From: Paracoccaceae bacterium
GTDB lineage: Bacteria; Pseudomonadota; Alphaproteobacteria; Rhodobacterales; Rhodobacteraceae
Direction: 5' to 3'
NCBI GenBank assembly: GCA_023260835.1
Contig: JALQTR010000020.1
Coordinates: 1 to 33,563, forward strand
DNA length: 33,563 nt
Shown: positions 16,256 to 23,703 of the stretch, piece by piece
Numbering within the stretch: the first letter of the stretch is position 1
Layout: each line of letters opens with the position of its first letter
The notes under the pieces: generated by a model
Database searches by the model: none
What the model saw: only the letters and a program-made list of their open reading frames with translations
Told to the model about the DNA's origin: nothing
Made by a program: the position numbers and the translations under genes

Positions 16256-17146
16256 ATGCCAATTACCCCCCAAACCATAAAGACCGGTCCAATCAATGAT
16301 CATTTTGGTGTGACGGTCACAGGTATCGATTTAAACGACGTGAAAACCGCAGATGATTTTGCGATTATCCGCGCGTTGTTTGAAGCCCATTCCGCCCTTG
16401 TGTTTCCCGAACAAAATATCACGGATGAAACGCATATCCGCCTGAACGGCTTTTTCGGCCCGATCGAGGATCGCATGGCTGATGAGCGCAAACCAGGCGA
16501 GGCCTTTAAAGTGCCACAAGTGTCAAACCTGCGCGAAGATGGCACCACATCGGCTGAAATGGATCTGCATACACTGAATCTGAAATCCAATTTCCTGTGG
16601 CATTCAGACAGCACTTTTCTGCCCACGCCTGCATTGGTCAATATCATCACCGCGCGGATTATCCCCACATCAGGCGGGGCAACTGAATTGGCATCAACCC
16701 GGGCGGCCTGGGCCAATATGCCCAATGAACTGCGCGCCAAAATCAAAGGGCGCGGGATTTGGCATCGCTACAGCCATTCGCGCAAAAAAATATCACAAGA
16801 GCTGTCGAAACTGCCCATGTTTCACAAATGGCCCGATCAGCATTGGAATGCGATCTGGACTAACCCAGTGAACGGCCATGAAGCCCTGTATCTAGCCAGT
16901 CACGCCTTCAAGGTCGATGGCTATAACGAGGGTGAAAGCGAGGCGCTGTTGACGGAATTAATCGATTTTTGCACCCAGCCAGAGTTTGTTTATTCGCATA
17001 AATGGGCCGTAGGGGATGTGATCATGTGGGATCAACGCGCCGTGATGCATCGCGGCACGCCATGGCCCTATGAACAGCCGCGCAAGCTGTCCAGCATATG
17101 CAGCAGCGCACAAGACAGCGACGGTTTGGCATCAATCCGTATGTGA
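16256..17146 (+). CDS. TauD/TfdA-family Fe(II)/2-oxoglutarate dioxygenase
   Basis: 296 residues from MPITPQTIKTGPINDHFG. Non-haem iron dioxygenase that hydroxylates a small substrate while decarboxylating 2-oxoglutarate. The iron triad is visible: FLWHSDSTF (H116, D118) and AVMHRGTPW (H265). Arg276 (QPRKLSSI) matches the 2-oxoglutarate-binding Arg266 of TauD. The position of TauD Arg270, which holds the sulfonate or carboxylate of the substrate, is Ser280, so the substrate probably lacks an acid group there. The start is supported by AAGGATGAAG upstream; the 92 extra codons in the ORF track run into the regulator. Single-gene unit opposite LysR; a GC hairpin follows. Confidence 0.9.
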   Translation: MPITPQTIKTGPINDHFGVTVTGIDLNDVKTADDFAIIRALFEAHSALVFPEQNITDETHIRLNGFFGPIEDRMADERKPGEAFKVPQVSNLREDGTTSAEMDLHTLNLKSNFLWHSDSTFLPTPALVNIITARIIPTSGGATELASTRAAWANMPNELRAKIKGRGIWHRYSHSRKKISQELSKLPMFHKWPDQHWNAIWTNPVNGHEALYLASHAFKVDGYNEGESEALLTELIDFCTQPEFVYSHKWAVGDVIMWDQRAVMHRGTPWPYEQPRKLSSICSSAQDSDGLASIRM

Positions 17147-17160
17147 TGCGATCCCTAAAG

Positions 17161-17187
17161 CCGGTGGGGACGCCATGGCCCCGCCGG
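17161..17187. terminator. Bidirectional hairpin between dioxygenase and dctM
   Basis: CCGGTGGGG pairs with CCCCGCCGG (9 bp, one G-T wobble) around a 9-nt loop, within the 47-nt gap of two convergent genes. There is no strong T-tract, but the location suits shared termination. Confidence 0.6.
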
Positions 17188-17193
17188 CGGCAA

Positions 17194-18504
17194 TTACAGT
17201 GATGGCAACCACAACGCCAAACTGGGGAAAGCAATCAACAGCGCCACCAACAACAACGAGCAGAAAATATACGGAAATGCCGACACATAGATATCACGCA
17301 TCGTTGTCCCCTGCGGGGCCACGCCCTTCATCACGAAGAGAAGCAACCCGAAGGGCGGTGTGGTAAAGCTGATCTCTAGCGACAGCAGCATAATCAGGGC
17401 AAACCAAATCGGATCAAACCCCAGACTGTTTGCCAGCGGGAAAAAGATCGGCACGGTCAGCAGCATGATGGATATTTGTTCCATGAACATCCCCAGCAGC
17501 AGCAAGACAGCAAACATCACAATCAGCATCGCCAATGGCGCCAAATCAAAGCTGATCGCCCAATTCACCAATCCCCGTGATGCGCCCGAAAACGCCAGCA
17601 ATTGACTGAACGTCGCAGATCCAAAAACAATCAAATAGGCCATCAATGTAACACGCAACGCGCCTATCACAGATTTTTTCATCGCCTGCCACGTCAGGCA
17701 CCGAAATACCGCCGCCAACAGCAAAACGCCCAGCGCGCCAAAGGCCGCCGCTTCGGATGGGGTGACAAACCCTTGGATCATCAAAATGATGATCACCACC
17801 ATCACACCCACCATCGGGACCACTTCGCGCATCAATAATGACAAACGCTGCGCCCAGCTGAGGCGTTCAACCTCGTATGCGGGGGCGGATGTTGGATCAA
17901 TTCGTGTTTGAATGTAAATCGTCGCAATATAAAATCCGGCCAAGATCAGACCCGGGATAACGCCCGAAATCAGCAAGGCCGCCACATCAATTTGCGCCAA
18001 AGTGGCCAACAAAACCGCCAGCGCCGATGGCGGGATGATGATGGCCAAACCACCAGTGCCCAAAATGGGGCCGATGCTCATATGCGGTTTATAACCTCGT
18101 TTAATCATCTCTGGCACCATCAGTGACCCCAGCAGGGCAGTAGATCCCATGGAAGACCCCGATAATGTGGAAAAGGCCGTGCCGCCCATCACCGTCACAT
18201 ATGACAGCCGCCCCGGCAATCGCCCCAGCAGTTTATCAATCGCCGTAAACATCCGCCCGCCCAAACCGGTGTGAAAGAAAATTTCACCCATCAGCAGAAA
18301 CAGCGGGATTGGCATCAACGCATATTTCGTCAGCGCGCCAAGGCCGTTGTTCAGCAGCTGCATCACACCACGTTCGCCGCCCATGAACACCCAAGCCCCC
18401 ACAATATTGGCGGCCAAAAACGCCACAGCAATGGGCATACCCACGGCCATCAAAACAACGATCGTGCCCAACAGCAGGGCCAGCGCCTCGAACCATTCCA
18501 TCAT
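17194..18504 (-). CDS. dctM: TRAP transporter large permease subunit DctM
   Basis: 436 residues with about twelve membrane segments. Inner-membrane channel subunit of a TRAP system that uses the sodium gradient for substrate uptake. Typical blocks: LMPIPLFLLMGEIFFHTGLGGRMFTAIDKLLGRLPGRLSYVTVMGGTAFSTLSGSSMGSTALLGSLMVPEMIKRGY, GTGGLAIIIPPSALAVLLA, and C-terminal LSLEISFTTPPFGLLLFVMKGVAP. The ATGA overlap with dctQ couples translation; the first codons are ATGATG, so either Met may serve. Last gene of the gntR-leuCD-dctPQM run. It belongs with the neighbouring catabolic genes and probably imports the pathway substrate. Confidence 0.95.
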   Translation of the reverse strand: MMEWFEALALLLGTIVVLMAVGMPIAVAFLAANIVGAWVFMGGERGVMQLLNNGLGALTKYALMPIPLFLLMGEIFFHTGLGGRMFTAIDKLLGRLPGRLSYVTVMGGTAFSTLSGSSMGSTALLGSLMVPEMIKRGYKPHMSIGPILGTGGLAIIIPPSALAVLLATLAQIDVAALLISGVIPGLILAGFYIATIYIQTRIDPTSAPAYEVERLSWAQRLSLLMREVVPMVGVMVVIIILMIQGFVTPSEAAAFGALGVLLLAAVFRCLTWQAMKKSVIGALRVTLMAYLIVFGSATFSQLLAFSGASRGLVNWAISFDLAPLAMLIVMFAVLLLLGMFMEQISIMLLTVPIFFPLANSLGFDPIWFALIMLLSLEISFTTPPFGLLLFVMKGVAPQGTTMRDIYVSAFPYIFCSLLLVALLIAFPSLALWLPSL

Positions 18505-19001
18505 TCATGTATCCCTGCATCGCCGCTGTGCATCAGATCGTCGCCAAAAACAAAGCGCGCAAATTCAATCGCCATCATCCCAAAGGACAGGGGAAAGGCG
18601 ATCGTCAAAAGCCAGCGGGGGAAATAATAGGCGCGGGTGTCAAAATCCCCACGCGCGATATTCGTCTGCACCAATTCGGCGCCTTTAATCGCCAGCCCCG
18701 CACAGACCACAACACATAATACCGCAACAAGGCGGGACAATATGCGGCGCGGCCCTTCGGGCAAAGCGGCAGTTAACAATTCGATATGTACGTGGCCCTT
18801 TTCGCGTACCAACCAGGGCGCGCCCAGCATAGTCATGTAAAGCAAACCATATTCGGCCGATGTAAACAGCCACGCAAAAGGTTGCACCCCAAGATTGCGC
18901 ATCACCACGGATAAGGTGACGGAAATCATCAACCAAACCAAGGTCAGGCCGGCAATGACAGCCATTCCATACAGCAAAACCCCATACCCGCGTGACAGCA
19001 T
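18501..19001 (-). CDS. dctQ: TRAP transporter small permease subunit DctQ
   Basis: 166 residues, four predicted membrane helices. Family core: FTSAEYGLLYMTMLGAPWLVREKGHVHIELLTAALPEGPRRILSRLVAVLCVVVCAGLAIKG. It forms the membrane complex with DctM. AAAGGGGG precedes the ATG by about 7 nt. It is separated from dctP by a strong hairpin and overlaps dctM by 4 nt, so the permease pair is expressed as a unit and probably below the level of the binding protein. Confidence 0.93.
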   Translation of the reverse strand: MLSRGYGVLLYGMAVIAGLTLVWLMISVTLSVVMRNLGVQPFAWLFTSAEYGLLYMTMLGAPWLVREKGHVHIELLTAALPEGPRRILSRLVAVLCVVVCAGLAIKGAELVQTNIARGDFDTRAYYFPRWLLTIAFPLSFGMMAIEFARFVFGDDLMHSGDAGIHE

Positions 19002-19023
19002 GATCTGCCCCCTTTGAAAATTA

Positions 19024-19051
19024 GGCCCGCCCCAATGGGTCGGGACGGGCC
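19024..19051 (-). terminator. Strong hairpin between dctP and dctQ
   Basis: On the minus strand GGCCCGTCCC pairs with GGGGCGGGCC (10 bp including one G-U) around an 8-nt loop, followed by TAATTTTC. Hairpins of this kind after a binding-protein gene usually protect the upstream mRNA and partly terminate, giving more DctP than DctQM. Confidence 0.7.
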
Positions 19052-19057
19052 AAATGG

Positions 19058-20071
19058 TTATTTTGCTGCGTCAAAATCATAGAACAGCTCGATCAAGCGA
19101 TCGTAATTTGCGGTGCCACCGGGTTGGCCGGACATCACATCGCGCATACGCTCCCATGTTTTTTCACGCGCTGCGGCCAGGTAATTCGCTTTGGCCTGCC
19201 CCTCTAGCGACACAACCTTCATACCTGCCGCTTCCAACGCTGCGAAATCCTGATCGCGTTTGGTGCGCAGGGCCGCAACACTGTCTTTTTCGTGCTGAAT
19301 GGCCACATCCTGCAGGATTTTCTTTGCTGCATCTGACAAGGAATTCCAGCGATCATTGTTCACAATCACGCCCAAATCGGTCGAGAAGAAGCATGGTTCA
19401 ATGCGATAGTTCAGGAATTCATTCCATTTCAGATCGATCAGACCAATCTGTGTCCAACCGGTTGCATCCACAACACCGCGCTGCAGGGCGGAATATACCT
19501 CACCCGTTGGCAAATCGATGACCTGCGCCCCCAGATAATTGGTGAAGAACGCGTTATAAACGTTGTTCCCGCGCAGCTTTAGGCCATCCACCTCGAGGTT
19601 GCCATTGGCATCGAATTTCGGTTCATCCCGGGTCCACAAGTTGTAGCACACGCCACTGTCAAACCAGCCCAGATACTTCAGGCCCATTTTTTCCTGATGG
19701 ATCTGATCGATCAGCGCGATGCCGCCATTGGCGCGGGTTTCCACGGCTGTCAGGTTCGATGCCACCATTGCATCCTTTTCAGGCAGCGCACCGCCATAGA
19801 AGGAACCAGGGGTATAGACCATATCGACAATCCCATCGCGCACTGCGTCGGGCTGTTGGAACATGCCGATGGCCTCTGGCCCGCCGCGCACGTCGATTTG
19901 GATCACGCCTTTGCCAGCCTCGTTTACCTTATCCACAAAGCTGAGGAAGCTTTTGGTATAGATCAGCGTGGCAGGGAAGGCATGCACGGCAGAAATGCGT
20001 TCTTCTGCGTTGATGGCCGTTGCCAGCATGGTTGCCCCGGCCAGCAAACTTCCCAGTAATTTCATCTTCAT
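19058..20071 (-). CDS. dctP: TRAP transporter substrate-binding protein DctP
   Basis: 337 residues, periplasmic. Signal peptide MKMKLLGSLLAGATMLATAINA, probably cleaved before EERISAV. Mature DctP fold: FVDKVNEAGKGVIQIDVRGGPEAIGMFQQPDAVRDGIVDMVYTPGSFYGGALPE, then VDGLKLRGNNVYNAFFTNYLGA with the Arg that usually binds the substrate carboxylate, and LPTGEVYSALQRGVVDATGWTQIGLIDLKWNEFLNYRIEP. The start is at 20071, with GGAGG about 8 nt upstream; the 48 extra codons of the ORF track are non-coding. The binding-site Arg suggests a carboxylate substrate. It lies 88 nt after leuD-like in one direction, so it is likely co-transcribed with gntR-leuCD. Confidence 0.93.
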   Translation of the reverse strand: MKMKLLGSLLAGATMLATAINAEERISAVHAFPATLIYTKSFLSFVDKVNEAGKGVIQIDVRGGPEAIGMFQQPDAVRDGIVDMVYTPGSFYGGALPEKDAMVASNLTAVETRANGGIALIDQIHQEKMGLKYLGWFDSGVCYNLWTRDEPKFDANGNLEVDGLKLRGNNVYNAFFTNYLGAQVIDLPTGEVYSALQRGVVDATGWTQIGLIDLKWNEFLNYRIEPCFFSTDLGVIVNNDRWNSLSDAAKKILQDVAIQHEKDSVAALRTKRDQDFAALEAAGMKVVSLEGQAKANYLAAAREKTWERMRDVMSGQPGGTANYDRLIELFYDFDAAK

Positions 20072-20113
20072 CACTTCATCCTCCAATAATTGGGGTCGTT
20101 GCCCCGGGTTTGG

Positions 20114-20135
20114 TGCTGCCCTGATCAGGGCAACA
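20114..20135 (-). promoter_or_regulatory. Palindromic hairpin between leuD-like and dctP
   Basis: TGCCCTGATCAGGGCA (20117-20132) is a perfect 16-bp palindrome, extendable by one wobble and two further pairs. It lies in the 88-nt gap upstream of dctP. It could be an operator or an mRNA hairpin; no T-run follows on the minus strand. Confidence 0.45.
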
Positions 20136-20159
20136 GGTTTGCGCCAATTCAGGCGCGCG

Positions 20160-20771
20160 TCAATCCATCGCCGCGGGCCAAGCCCAAGGCGCGGTTTGAT
20201 GTCGTTGACGGGCAAAGCCGTCTATGTCGGTTTTATGGTGCTGCGTCAGATCAATATCATCCCAGCCGTTTTGCAATTTCAGCGCCCAAGCATCATCCAG
20301 CTGGAATGGCAGAACCAAATCACCCATGCGCAATGATTTATCCTGCAATGATACGGATATATCTGCGGCACCGGCCTGTAATGCACCCTCAATCGTGGCA
20401 TGGGTTTGTGCGTCCACACGCGCTGGCAGCAGGCCGTTATTGACCGCGTTAGATGCGAAAATATCACCAAAGCTGGGCGCGATGACGGCACGTATACCGG
20501 CGTCGATCAACGCATAAACCGCCGCTTCGCGTGATGATCCGCTGCCAAAGCCACGCCGCGTCACCAATACAGACGCTTGCGGTGTGCCGTTCAGCGGGAA
20601 ATCAGGCCGCAATGCACCACCCGCATCGCGGCGCAGATCATACAGCAGATAATCGCCATACCCAGCGCTGCGCGGGGTCGACATAAACCGCGCCGGGATC
20701 AGCTGATCGGTGTCGATATTGGCCAGGGGCAAAAGCACCGCTTGGCCCTGATGCGTGGTCCAACCCGCCAT
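20160..20771 (-). CDS. leuD: Isopropylmalate dehydratase-type small subunit (LeuD-like)
   Basis: 203 residues. Swivel domain of an aconitase-superfamily hydro-lyase. Motifs: LANIDTDQLIPARFM near the N-terminus, and VTRRGFGSGSSREAAVYALIDAGIRAVIAPSFGDIFASNAVNNGLLPARV. Overlaps the large subunit by one base (TGATG), so equal translation is expected. Sequence similarity is to LeuD, but no leuA or leuB lies nearby. It sits inside a GntR/TRAP catabolic cluster with a malate-type lyase, so it probably hydrates or isomerises a pathway intermediate (for example a substituted maleate) rather than serving leucine synthesis. The symbol names the family, not a proven role. Confidence 0.9.
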   Translation of the reverse strand: MAGWTTHQGQAVLLPLANIDTDQLIPARFMSTPRSAGYGDYLLYDLRRDAGGALRPDFPLNGTPQASVLVTRRGFGSGSSREAAVYALIDAGIRAVIAPSFGDIFASNAVNNGLLPARVDAQTHATIEGALQAGAADISVSLQDKSLRMGDLVLPFQLDDAWALKLQNGWDDIDLTQHHKTDIDGFARQRHQTAPWAWPAAMD

Positions 20772-22171
20772 CAGCCCATCCCCCCCGATAATTTACGCAA
20801 ATCAGTCAAACAGCCAGTGACGGCAGCCGCCGCGACCATTGCGGGGCTCATTAAATGGGTGCGAGCCCCGCGGCCCTGCCGCCCACGAAAATTACGGTTG
20901 GTGGACGATGCGCAGCGTTTGCCCTCGGCCACCAAATCGCCATTCATGCCGACGCACATCGAACAGCCCGCTGCGGCCCAATCAAGACCCGCATCGGTGA
21001 AAACGCGGTCCAGACCTTCCGCCTCGGCTTGGGCCTTGATTTGCGCCGAACCAGGGGAAATCAGCCCCGGCACTTTGGCGCGCCGCCCGCGCAAAACGGC
21101 GGCGGCGGCGCGCAGATCCTCGATCCGGCCATTGGTGCAGGACCCGATGAACACTTGATCAACGGCTGTGCCTTCGATCGGGGTGCCGGGGCGCAGGCCC
21201 ATGTAATCCAATGCCTCGGCCGCGGCTTTGGCTTTGGCCGGGTCCAAATCATCTGGGTTGGGTATCGTTGCGGTGATTGGCAGGGCCTGTTCAGGGCTGG
21301 TGCCCCACGTCACGGTGGGCGCAATATCCGCCGCATCCAATGTCAATTCACGATCAAACCGTGCGTCCCGATCGCTGTGCAGCGTGGCCCAGTCGGCACG
21401 GGCGGCATCCCAATCGGTGCCTTTGGGCGCCAGAGGGCGGCCCTGCACATAGTCTGCCGTCACATCATCGGGGGCAATCATGCCAAACCGTGCGCCCCCC
21501 TCGATGGACAGATTGCACAGGGTCATGCGCCCCTCCATCGACAGGGCGCGGATGGCGCTGCCGGTGTATTCAACAGCGTGGCCCTGGGCGCCATCGGTCC
21601 CCAATTTTGAAATCCACGCCAAGGCAATATCTTTGGCCGTGACCCCCAAAGGCAGGCTGCCATCCACAGTAATCCGCATCGCCTTGGGCTTGCGCTGCCA
21701 AATGGTTTGCGTGGCCAGAACATGCGCAACCTCGGTCGCGCCAATACCAAAGGCCAGCGCGCCAAAGGCCCCATGCGTGGATGTGTGGCTGTCGCCACAA
21801 TTGATCAACAGACCCGGCAGGGTGATCCCCTGTTCCGGCCCAACCACATGCACAATCCCCTGATGTGGATCGAACAGATCATAAAGCCGCACGCCGTGTT
21901 GCGCCGCATTTTGACGCAGCGTATCAATCATCCGCGCAATGGCCGGATCAGCAATCGCATCGCGGTTTTTCGTCGGGGCATAATGGTCAACCACCGCAAA
22001 GGTCAATTCTGGCGCCGCCAAGGGCAAGCCCCGGGCCGCCAGCTTTGCGAACCCGTGGTGCGACCCTTCATGCACCAAATGCCGATCCACCCACAGCAGG
22101 GACATCCCATCTGCACGCCGCAGAATTTCATGCGCATCCCACAGTTTGTCCAAAAGCGTGCGGGCGGTCAT
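20771..22171 (-). CDS. leuC: Isopropylmalate dehydratase-type large subunit (LeuC-like)
   Basis: 466 residues, the LeuC length. It carries the catalytic [4Fe-4S] cluster of an aconitase-type dehydratase. The three cluster cysteines are visible: FIGSCTNGR (C345) and GCSMCVGMN (C403, C406). LeuC-like blocks: LYDLFDPHQGIVHVVGPEQGITLPGLLINCGDSHTSTHGAFGALAFGIGATEVAHVLATQTIWQ and SMEGRMTLCNLSIEGGARFGMIAPDD. The ATG at 22171 overlaps the gntR stop (ATGA) and has GGGGGTGG upstream; the track start 13 codons earlier is inside gntR. The active site looks intact. Context argues for a catabolic paralogue acting on a substituted malate or maleate, paired with the lyase encoded at 28085. Confidence 0.92.
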   Translation of the reverse strand: MTARTLLDKLWDAHEILRRADGMSLLWVDRHLVHEGSHHGFAKLAARGLPLAAPELTFAVVDHYAPTKNRDAIADPAIARMIDTLRQNAAQHGVRLYDLFDPHQGIVHVVGPEQGITLPGLLINCGDSHTSTHGAFGALAFGIGATEVAHVLATQTIWQRKPKAMRITVDGSLPLGVTAKDIALAWISKLGTDGAQGHAVEYTGSAIRALSMEGRMTLCNLSIEGGARFGMIAPDDVTADYVQGRPLAPKGTDWDAARADWATLHSDRDARFDRELTLDAADIAPTVTWGTSPEQALPITATIPNPDDLDPAKAKAAAEALDYMGLRPGTPIEGTAVDQVFIGSCTNGRIEDLRAAAAVLRGRRAKVPGLISPGSAQIKAQAEAEGLDRVFTDAGLDWAAAGCSMCVGMNGDLVAEGKRCASSTNRNFRGRQGRGARTHLMSPAMVAAAAVTGCLTDLRKLSGGMG

Positions 22172-22971
22172 AATCCACCCCCAGCACCGCGGCCAATGGC
22201 TGGTTCCCAATGGCGCGCCCCAGCATCGCCAACCCGTTCCAGCGGCATTTCAAGATGGAATATATCAGGGCGGTATAGGCCATACAAATATTCCACCCCC
22301 TGACCGTCCACATCCCGCACAACGCGGCGCAACGACAACAGCGCCGCCCCGACATCCACGCCCAATGCATCCGCCACATCCGGCCCCGCCAGGGTTGCGC
22401 TGACCGATTGATGGGCGTTCTTGATCTGCACTCCGCTGCGTTCCAACAATTTAAACAACGGCGTTGTTGCCAAATCATTTTCCGAATAATTCTGCGCAAT
22501 TGCCGCGGGCACATAGGTTGTAAGATGTGAAAACGGCACGCCATCATTCAGGCGCACCCGCGTGGCAATTTGTACCTGCGCCTCTTTTTCCAGCCGCATA
22601 GCCTGCGCCACAAAATCCGGCGCCGCACGATAGGCAAAGGACAACAGCCGCGCCGTTGTTTGCTGGCCCATCTGCACCAGCTGTGGCATCAGCGTTGTGA
22701 AATCCATAGCCGCCGGCGCAGGCGCCCCGGCCCCTGCCGCCACTCGCGTTCCCGACCCCGCACGCCGTTCGACCAGCCCAGCCGCGGACAGCGCCGCCAA
22801 AGCACGCCGGATGGTCACACGGGACACACCAAATTGCATGGCCAGCTTTTCTTCACCCGGCAGCAAATCTCCACCGGTCAGATCCCCACCAGAAATCTGA
22901 TCACGCAGGGCCAAATAAACTTGGCGCGCTTTCACCCCGTGGGGCACGATATGGGCGTGATCTTTGGTCAA
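22168..22971 (-). CDS. GntR/HutC-family regulator with UTRA domain
   Basis: 267 residues. N-terminal winged helix: VYLALRDQISGGDLTGGDLLPGEEKLAMQFGVSRVTIRRALAALSAAGLVERRAGSGTRV (about residues 18-77). C-terminal UTRA effector domain: VQIATRVRLNDGVPFSHLTTYVPAAIAQNYSENDLATTPLFKLLERSGVQIKNAHQSV and VEYLYGLYRPDIFHLEM. The start codon is TTG, decided by AGGAG 6 nt upstream; no ATG is available before the HTH. It heads the leuCD-dctPQM operon and diverges from the tautomerase-HyuBA operon, so it probably represses both until a pathway metabolite binds. A perfect 16-bp palindrome in the shared promoter is the likely operator. Confidence 0.92.
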   Translation of the reverse strand: MTKDHAHIVPHGVKARQVYLALRDQISGGDLTGGDLLPGEEKLAMQFGVSRVTIRRALAALSAAGLVERRAGSGTRVAAGAGAPAPAAMDFTTLMPQLVQMGQQTTARLLSFAYRAAPDFVAQAMRLEKEAQVQIATRVRLNDGVPFSHLTTYVPAAIAQNYSENDLATTPLFKLLERSGVQIKNAHQSVSATLAGPDVADALGVDVGAALLSLRRVVRDVDGQGVEYLYGLYRPDIFHLEMPLERVGDAGARHWEPAIGRGAGGGL

Positions 22972-23124
22972 GCTGGCTCCTATTTTTACAGCATTCAGGT
23001 AATCTGCGTTTCTAGAAAAGCAAATTTACAACAAAAATAAACAAAAAAATTTATCTGGAAAGATACAAAATATGTATTATTTATAATACTGATTAATTTG
23101 ACAGGGAAAAAGGCACAAAACACC
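22972..23124. promoter_or_regulatory. Divergent AT-rich promoter with three palindromes
   Basis: The 153 bp between gntR and the tautomerase gene are strikingly AT-rich. They hold GTATTAT-TT-ATAATAC (23074-23089, perfect 16-bp palindrome), TATCT-GGAA-AGATA (23052-23065) and TTTCTAGAAA (23009-23018). A TATAAT hexamer at 23082-23087 overlaps the first palindrome and would place a rightward transcript start near 23094; no good -35 accompanies it. The GTATTAT/ATAATAC palindrome is the best GntR operator candidate; binding there would block the rightward promoter. Confidence 0.65.
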
Positions 23125-23703
23125 ATGCCAATGATCGACGTGCATCTTATCGAAGGCTATGACGCCAACGCGAAATCCCGATTGGCGCAGGCGATAACAG
23201 GGGCCGTTCGGCAGGTGGTGCCGGCCACGCCCGACCTTGTCACGGTTGTGATTCGTGACATGCCGCCGCAAAATTATTTCCGTGGCGGCGAAAATCGCAC
23301 GCCTGCGCCCGCCCGAAAGGATGCGATTGGGATCGTTCAATCCTATCTATCCGCGATGGAGGCACGGGATCTGACCACCGCCACGGCCCTGCTGGGCGAG
23401 GGATTCACCATGTATTTCCCTGCCTCTGGCCCGATGCACAGCCTTGCGGAACTGATTGAATGGGCCAAGCCACGTTATAAATTCGTAACCAAAACATACG
23501 ACGGGTATGACCAGATGCAATCGGCAATGGGCGATGCAACAGTTGTGTATTGCCGCGGCACATTGCAGGGCGAATACCACGATGGGCGCAGCTTCAGCGG
23601 CATCCGTTTTATTGACCGGTTCGAAGTCACAGCCGACAAAATCACCAAACAAGAGGTCTGGAACGACATGGCCGAAACGCAAGCCAAAGAAGGTGCCGCA
23701 TGA
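23125..23703 (+). CDS. 4-oxalocrotonate tautomerase-SnoaL/NTF2-like fusion
   Basis: 192 residues. The N-terminal ~60 residues form a 4-oxalocrotonate tautomerase unit: PMIDVHLIEGYDANAKSRLAQAITGAVRQVVPATPDLVTVVIRDMPPQNYFRGGE. The ATG at 23125 makes Pro the first residue after Met removal, as required for catalysis, and decides the start over the TTG at 23098. Residues about 68-185 resemble a SnoaL/NTF2 fold (AIGIVQSYLSAMEARDLTTATALLGEGFTMYFPASGPMHSLAELIEWAKPRY ... GRSFSGIRFIDRFEV). Such domains bind or isomerise small ring compounds. The enzyme probably converts an enol or dienol to a ketone, or moves a double bond. First gene of the rightward operon; it overlaps hyuB by ATGA. This fusion is unusual to me. 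Confidence 0.85.
   Translation: MPMIDVHLIEGYDANAKSRLAQAITGAVRQVVPATPDLVTVVIRDMPPQNYFRGGENRTPAPARKDAIGIVQSYLSAMEARDLTTATALLGEGFTMYFPASGPMHSLAELIEWAKPRYKFVTKTYDGYDQMQSAMGDATVVYCRGTLQGEYHDGRSFSGIRFIDRFEVTADKITKQEVWNDMAETQAKEGAA

Noticed and set aside
20160-22171. LeuCD as leucine biosynthesis genes
   Set aside because: No leuA or leuB nearby, and the genes are overlapped with a GntR regulator and followed by a TRAP system. Not excluded, since sequence motifs are fully LeuCD-like; a genome check for a second leuCD would decide.
23098-23124. TTG start and a TTGACA hexamer at 23098 as start codon or -35
   Set aside because: Starting at TTG would bury the catalytic Pro-1 of the tautomerase. A -35 there would place the -10 inside the start region of the gene.
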